A DNA stretch of 64,000 bases from Robiginitomaculum sp. (GCA_002733605.1 NVWK01000002.1:124001-188000), one strand, 5' to 3'; counted from the first letter of the stretch, positions 55,452 to 63,644 are shown. The notes: a model not told the origin generated them from the sequence alone. Numbers and translations: made by a program.

Positions 55452-55828
55452 GGTTTACGCCGCAGGGAGTTAAAACACTGATCGCGCACTGCCATGATTT
55501 CACGGCGTAGTGCGGCAAACATAATTTGTTGTTGCCTGTCTTGATGCTCCTCATCCTTGGCATAGGATTTGAGCATATCCATCAATCTACCGAGACAAGC
55601 TAGAACAAGGGCAATCTGCTTGCCTTCGGATATGGGAACAGATTTACGAGCGGACAATCCATTCCTGCTCTTAAGCGAACATATTCGCATATAGGCACTC
55701 GCAGACAATCTTTGATTATCTGCATGGGTAGCAATGGTTTGTTTCTCTTGTTTGCTAAGGCGTACAGATACCACAAGCGGACGTACCGTTTTGGTTTTAT
55801 CTGTACCGCCCGTATGATTTGGGGACAT
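55448..55828 (-). CDS. MobC-like relaxosome accessory protein
   Basis: A 126-residue protein with a ribbon-helix-helix-type N-terminus (PLVVSVRLSKQEKQTIATHA, then SASAYMRICSL), the MobC pattern. It should bind near oriT and help strand opening for the relaxase encoded immediately downstream. Its 5' side faces the hairpin-rich region at 55829-56132. Confidence 0.8.
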   Translation of the reverse strand: MSPNHTGGTDKTKTVRPLVVSVRLSKQEKQTIATHADNQRLSASAYMRICSLKSRNGLSARKSVPISEGKQIALVLACLGRLMDMLKSYAKDEEHQDRQQQIMFAALRREIMAVRDQCFNSLRRKP

Positions 55829-56132
55829 AGAATATCTTTCAAGATTTGTATCCCCGCATACGTGCTTTTATGATGATGGGTAATCATCATACGGCGCAGC
55901 CGAACTTTGCAAGCTGGCTTGATGCCTAATGCAAAGTCTATGGGGAGGGTTTTAACGGGAGGGGCTTTAGTCCTTCCCTTAACAAGGGCGCTGTTCCGTA
56001 GGACAGCGGATACCTTGCACAAATCTAAAATGACAGAATGTCCTGCAGGGGGCAATATTAATCTACGTCAGTAGACACTATACGGAGACTTAGAACCATA
56101 TCACAACCAACTCATGACGCGTCAAATATGGG
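55829..56132. other. Candidate origin of transfer (oriT) region
   Basis: This ~300-bp non-coding interval upstream of mobC has two strong inverted repeats: TATGATGAT-GGGTA-ATCATCATA (55869-55891, perfect 9-bp stem) and CGCTGT(T)CC-GTA-GGACAGCG (55989-56008). Between them are GGAGGGGCTTT and CCTTCCC segments. oriT usually lies beside the mob genes with such hairpins, so the nick site is expected here. The exact nick position cannot be seen. Confidence 0.5.
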
Positions 56133-56543
56133 TCAATCAGCGTGTAAATGTTCATTTAATCTGCTACGAAAAACCATGGGATTAGAGATGCCTAAAATAG
56201 GAGCTTGCGGATTACCTGCTCCCGAAATCACTAATGTCCCGTAATTTAATATGCGCCCAAAAATACTTTGATTAACCTGAACGCTTTCTACTTTTGCTAA
56301 ATTTAACTCAATCGTTTTGCGACTAATAAAGCCAAACTTTGCAATGACCCGCTTATCAGTAAAAGCTAATTCTGTTGTTCTGTATCGGATGATAGCCATT
56401 ACCCATAGAATTATACTAATCGGAGGAAACAGTATAAAAATGAAACCCAATAAAATTAATGGCAATAAAGACCAAAAACTTATCTTCGCCTCTAATAAAA
56501 TTTTTTCGTTTTTTATCAAAGAATTTTGAATATAAGAAGCCAT
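56133..56543 (-). CDS. Bacterial PH-domain (YdbS-like) membrane protein
   Basis: 136 residues with two close hydrophobic segments (about 22-52), followed by a bPH_2-type domain: YRTTELAFTDKRVIAKFGFISRKTIELNLAKVESVQVNQSIFGRILNYGTL. The pattern matches the PF03703 family, whose function is poorly known. It is element cargo; no partner gene is evident. Confidence 0.8.
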   Translation of the reverse strand: MASYIQNSLIKNEKILLEAKISFWSLLPLILLGFIFILFPPISIILWVMAIIRYRTTELAFTDKRVIAKFGFISRKTIELNLAKVESVQVNQSIFGRILNYGTLVISGAGNPQAPILGISNPMVFRSRLNEHLHAD

Positions 56544-56571
56544 CCTTCAACTTTCTGTATTGCTTAGATTA

Positions 56572-56925
56572 TTATAAATGTTTGCCAAAATGCTTTAGTT
56601 GGCTAACACAAGCCTCAATCTGATTTTCATAATTACTAAATGGCGTTGAATATTTATGATCTTTAGAATATTGAACACTGTACTTGTCAAATATACTATT
56701 TTGGCCTTTCGCATCACCAGCCAAATAAAATTGAGCATATTTAATATATTCAACTTCACCTAAATATTTATCCCTTAGCAGCTCATGCTGACAACGGCAT
56801 TCTTCCAGAGATTTTTTTACAGAAGAAACACAATGATTTGTAGCTTGCTCAATTAATGGAGGCGGCGAACATGCTGTTAATATTACCACGCCACCAATGA
56901 CTAATATTGTTGTTTGCCAGTTCAT
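56572..56925 (-). CDS. Small lipoprotein, unknown
   Basis: 117 residues from the ATG at 56925 (GGAG 6 nt upstream). The signal segment ends with lipobox VILTAC. Mature residues include conserved-looking cysteines (CVSSVKKSLEECRCQHE, and a C-terminal EACVSQL). I do not recognise the family; it may be an entry-exclusion or envelope protein of the element, but this is a guess. Confidence 0.65.
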   Translation of the reverse strand: MNWQTTILVIGGVVILTACSPPPLIEQATNHCVSSVKKSLEECRCQHELLRDKYLGEVEYIKYAQFYLAGDAKGQNSIFDKYSVQYSKDHKYSTPFSNYENQIEACVSQLKHFGKHL

Positions 56926-56951
56926 CTTATTCTCCAAATTAAACCAATTGC

Positions 56952-57086
56952 TTTTAGAAACTTGGGATAAGTAGCTAGTAATGATTTTGCAGATGGTTCT
57001 AAGTTCCTGATGGTATCTCCCTTAATTATAAGTCGTTGACTCTATTTGAATTTTCATAATATACCAAGTTTCTAAAAAAACTTGGG
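56952..57086. repeat. Inverted repeat set upstream of the tyrosine recombinase
   Basis: TTTTAGAAACTTGG (56952-56965) is repeated exactly in inverted form as CCAAGTTTCTAAAA (57064-57077), 98 bp apart. A third partial copy (AAACTTGGG, 57078-57086) forms a hairpin with the second. The set lies directly upstream of the recombinase gene and could be recombinase or repressor binding sites. Confidence 0.65.
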
Positions 57087-57117
57087 TTTATATATTTGCC
57101 CTGATAGTCTCAAATTT

Positions 57118-57723
57118 ATGATTAAATTCAAACCCAACGCCAATCACCCTAAGAGGGGTTCTTCGATCAAGGTCGAACCTATTCGAGATATTAAATCCAT
57201 AAAGGCAATTAAAAAGCTCCTTAAAGGCAGCCCTCGTGATTTATGTCTGTTTAGCTTTGGGATAAACACGGCCTACCGCGCAGGAGAAATTCTTTCTCTT
57301 ACTGTTGGGCAAGTCGAGCATCTAGGTGCCGGTGATAGACTGGAAATCAAACAATCCAAATCTGGTAAATACCGCGCGATCACCATTAATAAGACTGTCG
57401 ATAAAGCTTTATCTGATTGGTTGATAGTTCACCCTGACAAGCGCAGTAATGCACCATTGTTCATTTCGCAACGTACAAGAAAAGCTTTGAGCGTTTCTAC
57501 TCTTAGCACAACAGTAAAAAACTGGTGTGGCGAAATTGGCCTTAAAGGCAATTACGGCTCGCACTCCATGCGTAAGACATGGGGCTATCATCAGCGCGTA
57601 AAAAACAAACAGCCCATTCCCTTACTCATGGTGGCCTTTGGTCATACGAGCCAAGCACAAACTTTAGAGTATCTCTGCATACAAGATGATGAGATTAGGG
57701 ATTTGTATGATATGGAGTTATAA
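57118..57723 (+). CDS. Tyrosine recombinase, catalytic domain only
   Basis: A 201-residue site-specific recombinase that lacks the usual N-terminal core-binding domain. Catalytic residues are visible: Arg in NTAYRAGEILSL, a lysine in the KSGKYRAI hairpin, HxxR in GSHSMRKTWG, His in MVAFGHTSQAQT and the nucleophilic Tyr in LEYLCI. The short form is common on plasmids and conjugative elements, where it may resolve multimers. Because a serine recombinase sits at the tRNA end, this is probably not the integrase of the element. Confidence 0.8.
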   Translation: MIKFKPNANHPKRGSSIKVEPIRDIKSIKAIKKLLKGSPRDLCLFSFGINTAYRAGEILSLTVGQVEHLGAGDRLEIKQSKSGKYRAITINKTVDKALSDWLIVHPDKRSNAPLFISQRTRKALSVSTLSTTVKNWCGEIGLKGNYGSHSMRKTWGYHQRVKNKQPIPLLMVAFGHTSQAQTLEYLCIQDDEIRDLYDMEL

Positions 57724-57755
57724 CCGTTGGTGATTTAACTTGCTATGGAGGCATT

Positions 57756-58418
57756 GTGGAAATCAATTTTTCAATATTAAAGTATAGTCGTTTAATCCTT
57801 GAACCGTCCAAATTGCTAATAGAGGTTATTGAAAAATTAGTCAGCCTGAAACCTCGTGGAAAAAAAGAGCGTTTTGACTTAATTATTCAACCTATGCACA
57901 AACAATTTGAAGAAGTTCATCGCGACTACGCGCAGATGTTTAGAAACTTGAAAGATAGCCTACCTGTAAAATATGATAATAATTTATATAAAATTTCTGG
58001 AAAGGTACGAAAGTACAAACACAAAAGCGCGCTAGCCAAGTCTAGAAAAATGATTGAAGATTTTGACTATAAACGTGCCGTAAAAATTGGACTACGTGAT
58101 TGGCTAAGGCATAGCGCACAAGGAATTGTGTCTGAATTGAAAAACAAAAAAGAACGGCAATATTTTTATTCTATTTTTGTTTATTTTCTTGATGACGAAT
58201 TTGTAGAAAATCCTTCAAAAGAATTAATTGAATGCACAATGAAAACTCTTCAGGAGAGAGGCGGCGGTGCCATTTTTAATACTCCTTCATCAATTGTAAT
58301 AATGAATTTAGATAAATTAAAGACCGTTGAAGAAATGCATGATTATCTTGATGCTGAGATTCATGCATTGGGTCTTAGATGCTCAAATGTAATAAAGTCC
58401 TATATGGCGATGATGTAA
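57756..58418 (+). CDS. Hypothetical protein
   Basis: 220 residues with no family I recognise. It is mostly helical by composition, with a basic central part (SGKVRKYKHKSALAKSRKMIEDF) and no signal peptide or membrane segment. The start is GTG with GGAGG 5 nt upstream, a good ribosome site, which supports it as a real gene. It follows the tyrosine recombinase by 32 nt. Confidence 0.6.
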   Translation: MEINFSILKYSRLILEPSKLLIEVIEKLVSLKPRGKKERFDLIIQPMHKQFEEVHRDYAQMFRNLKDSLPVKYDNNLYKISGKVRKYKHKSALAKSRKMIEDFDYKRAVKIGLRDWLRHSAQGIVSELKNKKERQYFYSIFVYFLDDEFVENPSKELIECTMKTLQERGGGAIFNTPSSIVIMNLDKLKTVEEMHDYLDAEIHALGLRCSNVIKSYMAMM

Positions 58419-58642
58419 ATCACGCTCAATTCCATACATATCAAAATTGATAGTATCATTTTTGATATATTTTATCGCCTCATCTTCCGTGCCATAAAAC
58501 ACTCAAGAAAATTGACAAAACGGGACATGGCAGTGATGGCTTGCATCGCTGTGTATCTCTCAACTTCATAAGCATATTAGCGTTCAGATTAATGGTGGCG
58601 TGATTGCCTAACCTTATTCTGTCTTTCAAGTGAGATGATCCA

Positions 58643-60427
58643 ATGGTAAAAACTACACCGTTAAAACCAGATGCAAAGAAACAGTCTGCTAGTAAATCTA
58701 CAGGATTAAAAAAGCTTCGTAACATCACACGCAACATACCGCCCCTTACTTCAAATTTTGCTTTTAGTGTAATGGCTGTTGGCTTAGTTGTTTTTGCACT
58801 TCGCTTTTTGCTAGAAATTGTTGTTGGCGGCACAGGTATGGCTTTAACGCCTTTATCACTCATCGGCCTAATCTGGCAATTATTAGGAATTACACTTGGT
58901 CTGTCAGCAGTATTTGCGGTAATTTGTGCAAGCTATTTAACCCTAACCGCTAATTGGGATTTATTTATTATATGGCTACTTGATTGGAGAGCTAGGCGCA
59001 AAGATGGCCTACAAGCAGTTACAACAAATTTTAGAATTGTCAGAAAACTATTTCCTAGCTCTAAAGATAACGGCTTCTTATTGACAATGGCACCAGCCAT
59101 GCAGTTTCCAAATAAAGATGCAGAGAAGATTACTTTTGATGATGATCGTCATGTTACCCTTGTTGCAAATAGCCGTGCAGGCAAAGGTACAGGGTTTATT
59201 ATTCCTAATCTCTTACACCATAAGGGCAGCACAATTGTCTATGACCCAAGCGGGGAGAACTTCGCAGCGACTGCCGCTTTTCGCCAACAAGTCTTAGGTC
59301 AAAGAATCATCTTACTTGATCCTATGCAAGTAACGGGAATGGCAAGCGACACTTGGAATCCCATGTCAGAGATAGATTTTGATAATGACCCGTTTGCTAT
59401 AGATAAATGCTATATGTTTGCTGAAAGCATCCAGTTTGATAAATCCTCTGATCCATATTGGACAGACGCCGCCCGCAAACTGCTAGCCATGACCATTGCC
59501 TATGTAGGCGCAAGGTCTATCCTTGAACACAACCACCTCGGCACTGTGCGTGATTTACTCATGGGTTCGGAACTATCAGCCCTTTGGAACGCTATGACAG
59601 CTTGTGAAGCTTACGGCGGCATCGTGCGCCGCTTCGGGGAAGCCAATGAGAGCCGCCCAGAGAAAGAACTTGGCTCTGTCATCGAAACCGTTCGCACTGC
59701 ACTTAAATTTCTAGATAGCGAAGTCATGACTAATTTTGTTCGTGTCAGTAATTTTGATATGCGCGAACTCAAGAAAGATGATGTAAGCGTTTATATCGTT
59801 CTTCCTGCTGGTCTTGGTGAAAGCTATAAGCCTTGGATACGATTATTATTCAATGCTGCTTTTGATGCGGCGCAAGATTTATCTATTCCCAAACCTAAAC
59901 ATTCCACATTATTCGTCATGGACGAGTTCCCACTTCTTGGCCAAATGGAACGTATTAAACGTGCCGCAGGAGAAGCGGCAAAGTTTGGAGTGAAGCTATT
60001 TATTATTGCCCAAGATATTAGTCAGCTTAAAGAGCATTACGGCGTAGCGTGGGAAACCTTTATTGCCAATTCAGGCGTACTTATCATGTTTGCCAATAAT
60101 GACCTTGAGACACAAAACTATATTTCTGCAAGGCTTGGCAAGAAACTTACCCAGAAATTATCTTATTCTTCTTCAAATGGGCGTGGTGGTAAATCAACCA
60201 GTAAATCAAGCTCGTTAGAGCTGGAAGATGTAGCACGCGCTGACCAATTAGAGAAAAGTTCAAGCCGCCAATCGGGCAGTGCCTTTATATTTATTGCGGG
60301 CTCTAAACCTATGCGCCTACCACGCGCCACGTATTACGATTGGGACATGGTACCAAAGGGCTTGAAGTATAAGCCAGCATCAAAGCCTAAGTCTAAATAC
60401 GCAGCATCACAAATCGCCGCTGAATAA
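58643..60427 (+). CDS. VirD4/TraG-type coupling protein
   Basis: A 594-residue ATPase that links the relaxosome to a type IV secretion channel. It has two N-terminal membrane segments (about 40-62 and 70-95), a P-loop ANSRAGKGTGFIIPNLL (about 178-194), the YDPSGENF segment, and Walker B TLFVMDEFPLLG (about 425). The tail is Ser/Lys-rich. The channel proteins themselves are not encoded here, so the element would use those of a coresident plasmid or ICE. Confidence 0.92.
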   Translation: MVKTTPLKPDAKKQSASKSTGLKKLRNITRNIPPLTSNFAFSVMAVGLVVFALRFLLEIVVGGTGMALTPLSLIGLIWQLLGITLGLSAVFAVICASYLTLTANWDLFIIWLLDWRARRKDGLQAVTTNFRIVRKLFPSSKDNGFLLTMAPAMQFPNKDAEKITFDDDRHVTLVANSRAGKGTGFIIPNLLHHKGSTIVYDPSGENFAATAAFRQQVLGQRIILLDPMQVTGMASDTWNPMSEIDFDNDPFAIDKCYMFAESIQFDKSSDPYWTDAARKLLAMTIAYVGARSILEHNHLGTVRDLLMGSELSALWNAMTACEAYGGIVRRFGEANESRPEKELGSVIETVRTALKFLDSEVMTNFVRVSNFDMRELKKDDVSVYIVLPAGLGESYKPWIRLLFNAAFDAAQDLSIPKPKHSTLFVMDEFPLLGQMERIKRAAGEAAKFGVKLFIIAQDISQLKEHYGVAWETFIANSGVLIMFANNDLETQNYISARLGKKLTQKLSYSSSNGRGGKSTSKSSSLELEDVARADQLEKSSSRQSGSAFIFIAGSKPMRLPRATYYDWDMVPKGLKYKPASKPKSKYAASQIAAE

Positions 60428-60451
60428 TTCCCTCTAGCTAAGAGCTACACC

Positions 60452-60727
60452 ATGAAAGAACGATTTAACCAACCCGCAGGTGAAACCTACGAGAAGCGTC
60501 TTGCTGCCTTAAAGGAGAAGGGTAACGCAATAGATAAGTTCCTGCGGACTCCACAAGCCCCACAGCAACAACTTGTTCCCAAAGGACAGATGCGACAGCA
60601 AGGTTTGCACAAGGCCAGACAGTCCATGATTCAGAACCGCATACATATCAAAGAAGAAGTGAAAACCATTCAGAAAAGATTAGAGAAACAAAAGCAACAG
60701 CAAAAAGAACAGGTAAGATCACGCTAG
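60452..60727 (+). CDS. Small charged, Gln-rich helical protein
   Basis: 91 residues, strongly basic with many Gln and Lys, and likely coiled coil over the second half (HIKEEVKTIQKRLEKQKQQQ). It lies 24 nt downstream of the coupling protein gene and is probably cotranscribed with it, so a transfer role is plausible. I do not recognise a family. Confidence 0.6.
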   Translation: MKERFNQPAGETYEKRLAALKEKGNAIDKFLRTPQAPQQQLVPKGQMRQQGLHKARQSMIQNRIHIKEEVKTIQKRLEKQKQQQKEQVRSR

Positions 60728-61020
60728 GGCGCGGCAGTTTCCAGCGGCTGAACCGTCTTTTTCAAATCAGCCAAACGATCACGTTTGGCAATACGAAGTT
60801 CATAGTCCTTTTGCAAGTTAAGCCAAAACCCTGCACTCATATCAAAAAACAGACTAAAGCGAAGTGCCATATCTGCTGATATAGCCCGCTTACCGTCAAC
60901 AATCTTTTTGATAGCCGCACGGTCAACACCAATCGCTTTAGCGAATGCGCCTTGCTTAATACCAAGATCATCTAAAAAATCTTCCTTGAGCATAATGCCC
61001 GGATGTTCAATCTCAATCAT
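60724..61020 (-). CDS. higA: HigA-family antitoxin (XRE HTH)
   Basis: 98 residues with the HigA/VapI signature: HPGIMLKEDFLDDLGIKQGAFA, then the helix-turn-helix GVDRAAIKKIVDGKRAISADMA and the C-terminal FWLNLQKDYELRIAK. It neutralises the partner toxin and represses the operon. The ATG at 61020 has GGAG 7 nt upstream; a start ten codons earlier would overlap higB. It lies 16 nt downstream of the toxin gene, the usual inverted order for higBA. Confidence 0.92.
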   Translation of the reverse strand: MIEIEHPGIMLKEDFLDDLGIKQGAFAKAIGVDRAAIKKIVDGKRAISADMALRFSLFFDMSAGFWLNLQKDYELRIAKRDRLADLKKTVQPLETAAP

Positions 61021-61036
61021 GTCATCACTCCTTTCA

Positions 61037-61318
61037 TTAGTGATAGTCAATCAGCTCTACATCGTGTGCAGAACCATCGACCCATCTAAAGATGATGCGC
61101 CACTGCCTATTTACCCAAATGGCATAATGGTCTTGCAAATCACCTTCTTTTTTCTCAAGCTTATTTGATGGCGGTACTCGTAAATCTTCTATTCGTTCAG
61201 CGGCATCAATATATCGCAATCGGCGTAGAACTTTCTTTTGAAGAACCTTATCCAATCGCTTAATGCTACGTCCCTGAAAAATTTGCTCAGTACGTTTATC
61301 TGCAAAGCTTATAATCAT
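61037..61318 (-). CDS. higB: HigB/RelE-type toxin
   Basis: 93 residues of the HigB ribosome-dependent mRNA interferase family, with FADKRTEQIFQG at the N-terminus, and the WVNRQWRIIFRW and DVELIDYH segments near the C-terminus. Basic residues R/K in these blocks are the usual active-site residues. It should stabilise the mobile element by killing or arresting cells that lose it. Confidence 0.92.
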   Translation of the reverse strand: MIISFADKRTEQIFQGRSIKRLDKVLQKKVLRRLRYIDAAERIEDLRVPPSNKLEKKEGDLQDHYAIWVNRQWRIIFRWVDGSAHDVELIDYH

Positions 61319-61358
61319 ATATGTAGTCTATCAGGCAACGGATTAAATGTCAACGAAA

Positions 61359-61377
61359 TGTTGCCCATTAAGCAACA
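61359..61377. promoter_or_regulatory. Candidate HigA operator
   Basis: TGTTGC-CCATTAA-GCAACA is a perfect 6-bp inverted repeat about 40 nt upstream of higB, with further GCAAC/CAAC half-sites at 61335-61355. Its location fits autoregulation of higBA by the antitoxin. Confidence 0.4.
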
Positions 61378-61535
61378 TAATTGAATTTACAACAAGACTT
61401 GTCTTGAAATTGATTGATACAATCCGTTATGTTTGTTCGTGATATGTTCTACTTTGAATAGAGCAAATGAAAATCGGGAACTTTACGTTTCCCTGAACCA
61501 AAAACCCCAACTCTAACCCAAAGAAGGAGACCGCC

Positions 61536-61844
61536 ATGAGCAATCATGAAGACCGTATATCTGTACCTAAACAACAAAACCCAATGCAGGGCGTTAAGTT
61601 TATAAAGCCGCCGCCTATAAGTGATGGATTTACGAAACCCGTTCTCAACCTAGATGTTGAGAAATACTTAGAACAGATCGAAGCCTTCAATCTTAGCGAA
61701 GAAGAAGCAACAGAACTGCTCACTACGCTCTGGGATATCATGTCCCGCTTTGTTGAACTTGGTTTTGGTATCGATTCTTATTCAAATGTTGCTGATAAAA
61801 CCCGTTTGAATCCTAGCTCTGAATCCACCGATATGTTAGAATAG
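61536..61844 (+). CDS. Hypothetical protein upstream of the serine recombinase
   Basis: 102 residues, acidic, with a short helix-rich centre (LNLDVEKYLEQIEAFNLSEEEATELLTTLWDIMSRFVELGFG). AAGGAG lies 7-8 nt before the ATG, a strong ribosome site. It stands 21 nt before the recombinase gene and is surely cotranscribed. It may be a recombination-control factor, but no family is recognised. Confidence 0.7.
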   Translation: MSNHEDRISVPKQQNPMQGVKFIKPPPISDGFTKPVLNLDVEKYLEQIEAFNLSEEEATELLTTLWDIMSRFVELGFGIDSYSNVADKTRLNPSSESTDMLE

Positions 61845-61865
61845 CCCCATAACGAAAGTATATAT

Positions 61866-63467
61866 ATGTCCCTAATGCTGAACTCCAATACTAAACCACA
61901 TGGCGCAACTAAAGCCGTAGTTTATGCTCGTGTGTCGAGCGTAAAACAAACTATCAAAGGTGATGGGCTGAACTCACAAATCACAAGATGTGGGGAGTAC
62001 GCCAAATATAAAGGTTACGAGATTGTAGACGTATTTAAGGATGATATATCAGGCGGCAAAGCGACAAGACCCGCTATGCAAGAAATGTTAAGCTTCTTAC
62101 GAACTAAACGTAGAAACCCACATGTGGTTATCATTGACGATATTAGTCGTTTGGCTCGTGGAATCGAAGCCCATATTCAACTCCGTAGTGCAATTGCCTC
62201 TGCCAGTGGTATCTTGGAAAGCCCATCTATAGAGTTCGGTGATGATTCAGACAGTCAACTTGTCGAGAACCTCCTTGCTGTTGTCTCCCAACACCAACGC
62301 CAGAAAAACGGAGAGCAAACTAAAAACCGTATGCTCGCCCGTGCCATGAATGGTTATTGGGTGTTCCCTGCACCGCTTGGCTATCGTTATGAGCAAACAG
62401 CAGGGCAAGGAAAGTTACTTGTTCGCCATGAACCTATGGCAAGCATCTTAGAAGAAGCCCTCAAGGGATTTGCTTCTGGGCGTTTTGAAACTCAAGCCGA
62501 AGTCTTACATTATTTAGATAAACTCCCTCACTTCCCAAGAGACAGAAAGGGCATTATCCGCCATCAACGGATTAAAGATTTTCTGACCAATCCTCTTTAT
62601 GCGGGTATGGTGCATGTACCCAATTGGGATTTACCTATGCGTAAAGGTAAACATGAAGGCCTTATTTCCTTTCAAGCGTTTAAGAAAATCCAAGATCGCA
62701 TAGAAGGTAGGGCAAAAGTACAAGCTCCTGTGCGTAAGAATATCAGTAAGGATTTTACCCTACGCGGATTTGTAACTTGTGGAAACTGCGAGAATATTCT
62801 GACCTCATGTTGGGCAAAGGGACGTAGTAAGAAATACGCATATTATCATTGCCGCACCAAAGGTTGTGAAAGCTATGGCAAGTCCATTCGCCGCAATCAG
62901 CTAGAAGGTGAATTTGAAGAAATTTTGGAAGCTCTTACACCCTCCAAGAAATTATTTGCTGTTGCTCGCTCCATGTTCAAAGAACTATGGGATCATCGCA
63001 TAAGCTCTCACAAAGACCATGCAAAAGCTTTAAGGAAACAGATAGTCGAGACTGACAAAGCTATCGAAGGACTACTCACGCGCATTGTTGACGCTGACAG
63101 CACCACCGTCATTAAAGCCTATGAGAAGCGCATTTCTGAACTAGAAGCGGGTAAGTTCGTACTGGCAGAACAGATTAGTAATTTAGGAAAACCCAAGAAG
63201 GCCTTTGAGGAGACATTTAGAACCGCTATGGAATTCATCGCAAACCCCAGTAATCTCTGGGTTTCTGGCATACAGGAACATCGCCAAATGGTGTTAAAAC
63301 TGGCCTTTGCCAAGCGACCTACATACACAAAGGGACATGGATTTAGAACCGCTAAACCAAGTAAAGTATTTGAAGTAATTCAAGGGCTTAGCGAGATATT
63401 GGAGAACAATGTTAGCTCTAAAAAAGCTATGGCGCACTGGGGAGGATTCGAACCCCCGACCCCTTGA
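61866..63467 (+). CDS. Large serine recombinase (element integrase)
   Basis: 533 residues as integrated. The resolvase-type catalytic domain (about 15-150) has the nucleophilic serine in VVYARVSSVKQ (S24) and the DDISRLARG motif. A recombinase domain follows (about 180-290, PLGYRYEQ.., LTNPLYAGMVHVP). A zinc ribbon has C-x2-C in CGNCENIL and C-x4-C in YHCRTKGC, then a long coiled coil. The last residues (AHWGGFEPPTP) are read from the tRNA-Arg gene. In the circular form the reading frame would instead continue into the left end of the element (26 different residues). Confidence 0.93.
   Translation: MSLMLNSNTKPHGATKAVVYARVSSVKQTIKGDGLNSQITRCGEYAKYKGYEIVDVFKDDISGGKATRPAMQEMLSFLRTKRRNPHVVIIDDISRLARGIEAHIQLRSAIASASGILESPSIEFGDDSDSQLVENLLAVVSQHQRQKNGEQTKNRMLARAMNGYWVFPAPLGYRYEQTAGQGKLLVRHEPMASILEEALKGFASGRFETQAEVLHYLDKLPHFPRDRKGIIRHQRIKDFLTNPLYAGMVHVPNWDLPMRKGKHEGLISFQAFKKIQDRIEGRAKVQAPVRKNISKDFTLRGFVTCGNCENILTSCWAKGRSKKYAYYHCRTKGCESYGKSIRRNQLEGEFEEILEALTPSKKLFAVARSMFKELWDHRISSHKDHAKALRKQIVETDKAIEGLLTRIVDADSTTVIKAYEKRISELEAGKFVLAEQISNLGKPKKAFEETFRTAMEFIANPSNLWVSGIQEHRQMVLKLAFAKRPTYTKGHGFRTAKPSKVFEVIQGLSEILENNVSSKKAMAHWGGFEPPTP
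63429..63438 (+). repeat. Right attachment-site core (in tRNA-Arg 3' end)
   Basis: ATGGCGCACT covers the CCA end, discriminator base and first acceptor-stem bases of the tRNA gene. It is identical to 46269-46278. Crossing over between these copies would excise the element and leave the tRNA gene intact. Confidence 0.62.
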
Positions 63468-63506
63468 TTCGTAGTCAAGTGCTCTATCCAACTGAGCTAC
63501 CAGTGC
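63430..63506 (-). tRNA. tRNA-Arg (anticodon ACG), CCA encoded
   Basis: The minus strand folds as a complete cloverleaf: acceptor GCACTGG/CCAGTGC, D arm GCTC...GAGC, anticodon stem CTTGA/TCAAG with loop CTACGAA (anticodon ACG), T arm GGGGG-TTCGAAT-CCTCC, discriminator G and encoded CCA. The 3' end overlaps the serine recombinase stop region by 38 bp and is the insertion site of the element. Confidence 0.97.
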
Positions 63507-63644
63507 GGGTCGCAGTCATCGGCCCGAAAGCCGCATCAATTGCGAATGCGGTTTAAAGCCTATACGCGGGGGAATTGCAAGCCTCTTTTATTGGAAAATG
63601 CAAAATCACCGTATTTAATACCTCCAAAAACCCCGCGCCCACTT

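Larger units (their letters stand above)
46269..63438. mobile_element. Integrative mobilizable element inserted at tRNA-Arg(ACG)
   Basis: About 17.2 kb bounded by the 10-bp direct repeat ATGGCGCACT. It carries a serine recombinase next to the tRNA, a relaxase and MobC-like accessory, a VirD4-type coupling protein, a second recombinase of the tyrosine family, a HigBA module and an exonuclease-OLD-UvrD operon. The left half is clearly more AT-rich than the flanking chromosome. No VirB/Trb-type channel genes are present, so it appears mobilizable rather than self-transmissible. The boundaries rest on a short repeat plus gene content. Confidence 0.65.

Noticed and set aside
55600..56055. 151-codon minus-strand frame overlapping mobC and the hairpin region
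   Set aside because: It runs through the candidate oriT hairpins and overlaps mobC in another frame; the translation looks like read-through of repeats.
57118..57723. Tyrosine recombinase as the integrase of the element
   Set aside because: It lacks the DNA-arm/core-binding domain and is far from the tRNA site; the serine recombinase adjoins the attachment core.
58480..58863. 127-codon minus-strand frame opposite the coupling protein start
   Set aside because: It is antisense to the conserved N-terminus of the coupling protein and has no family features.
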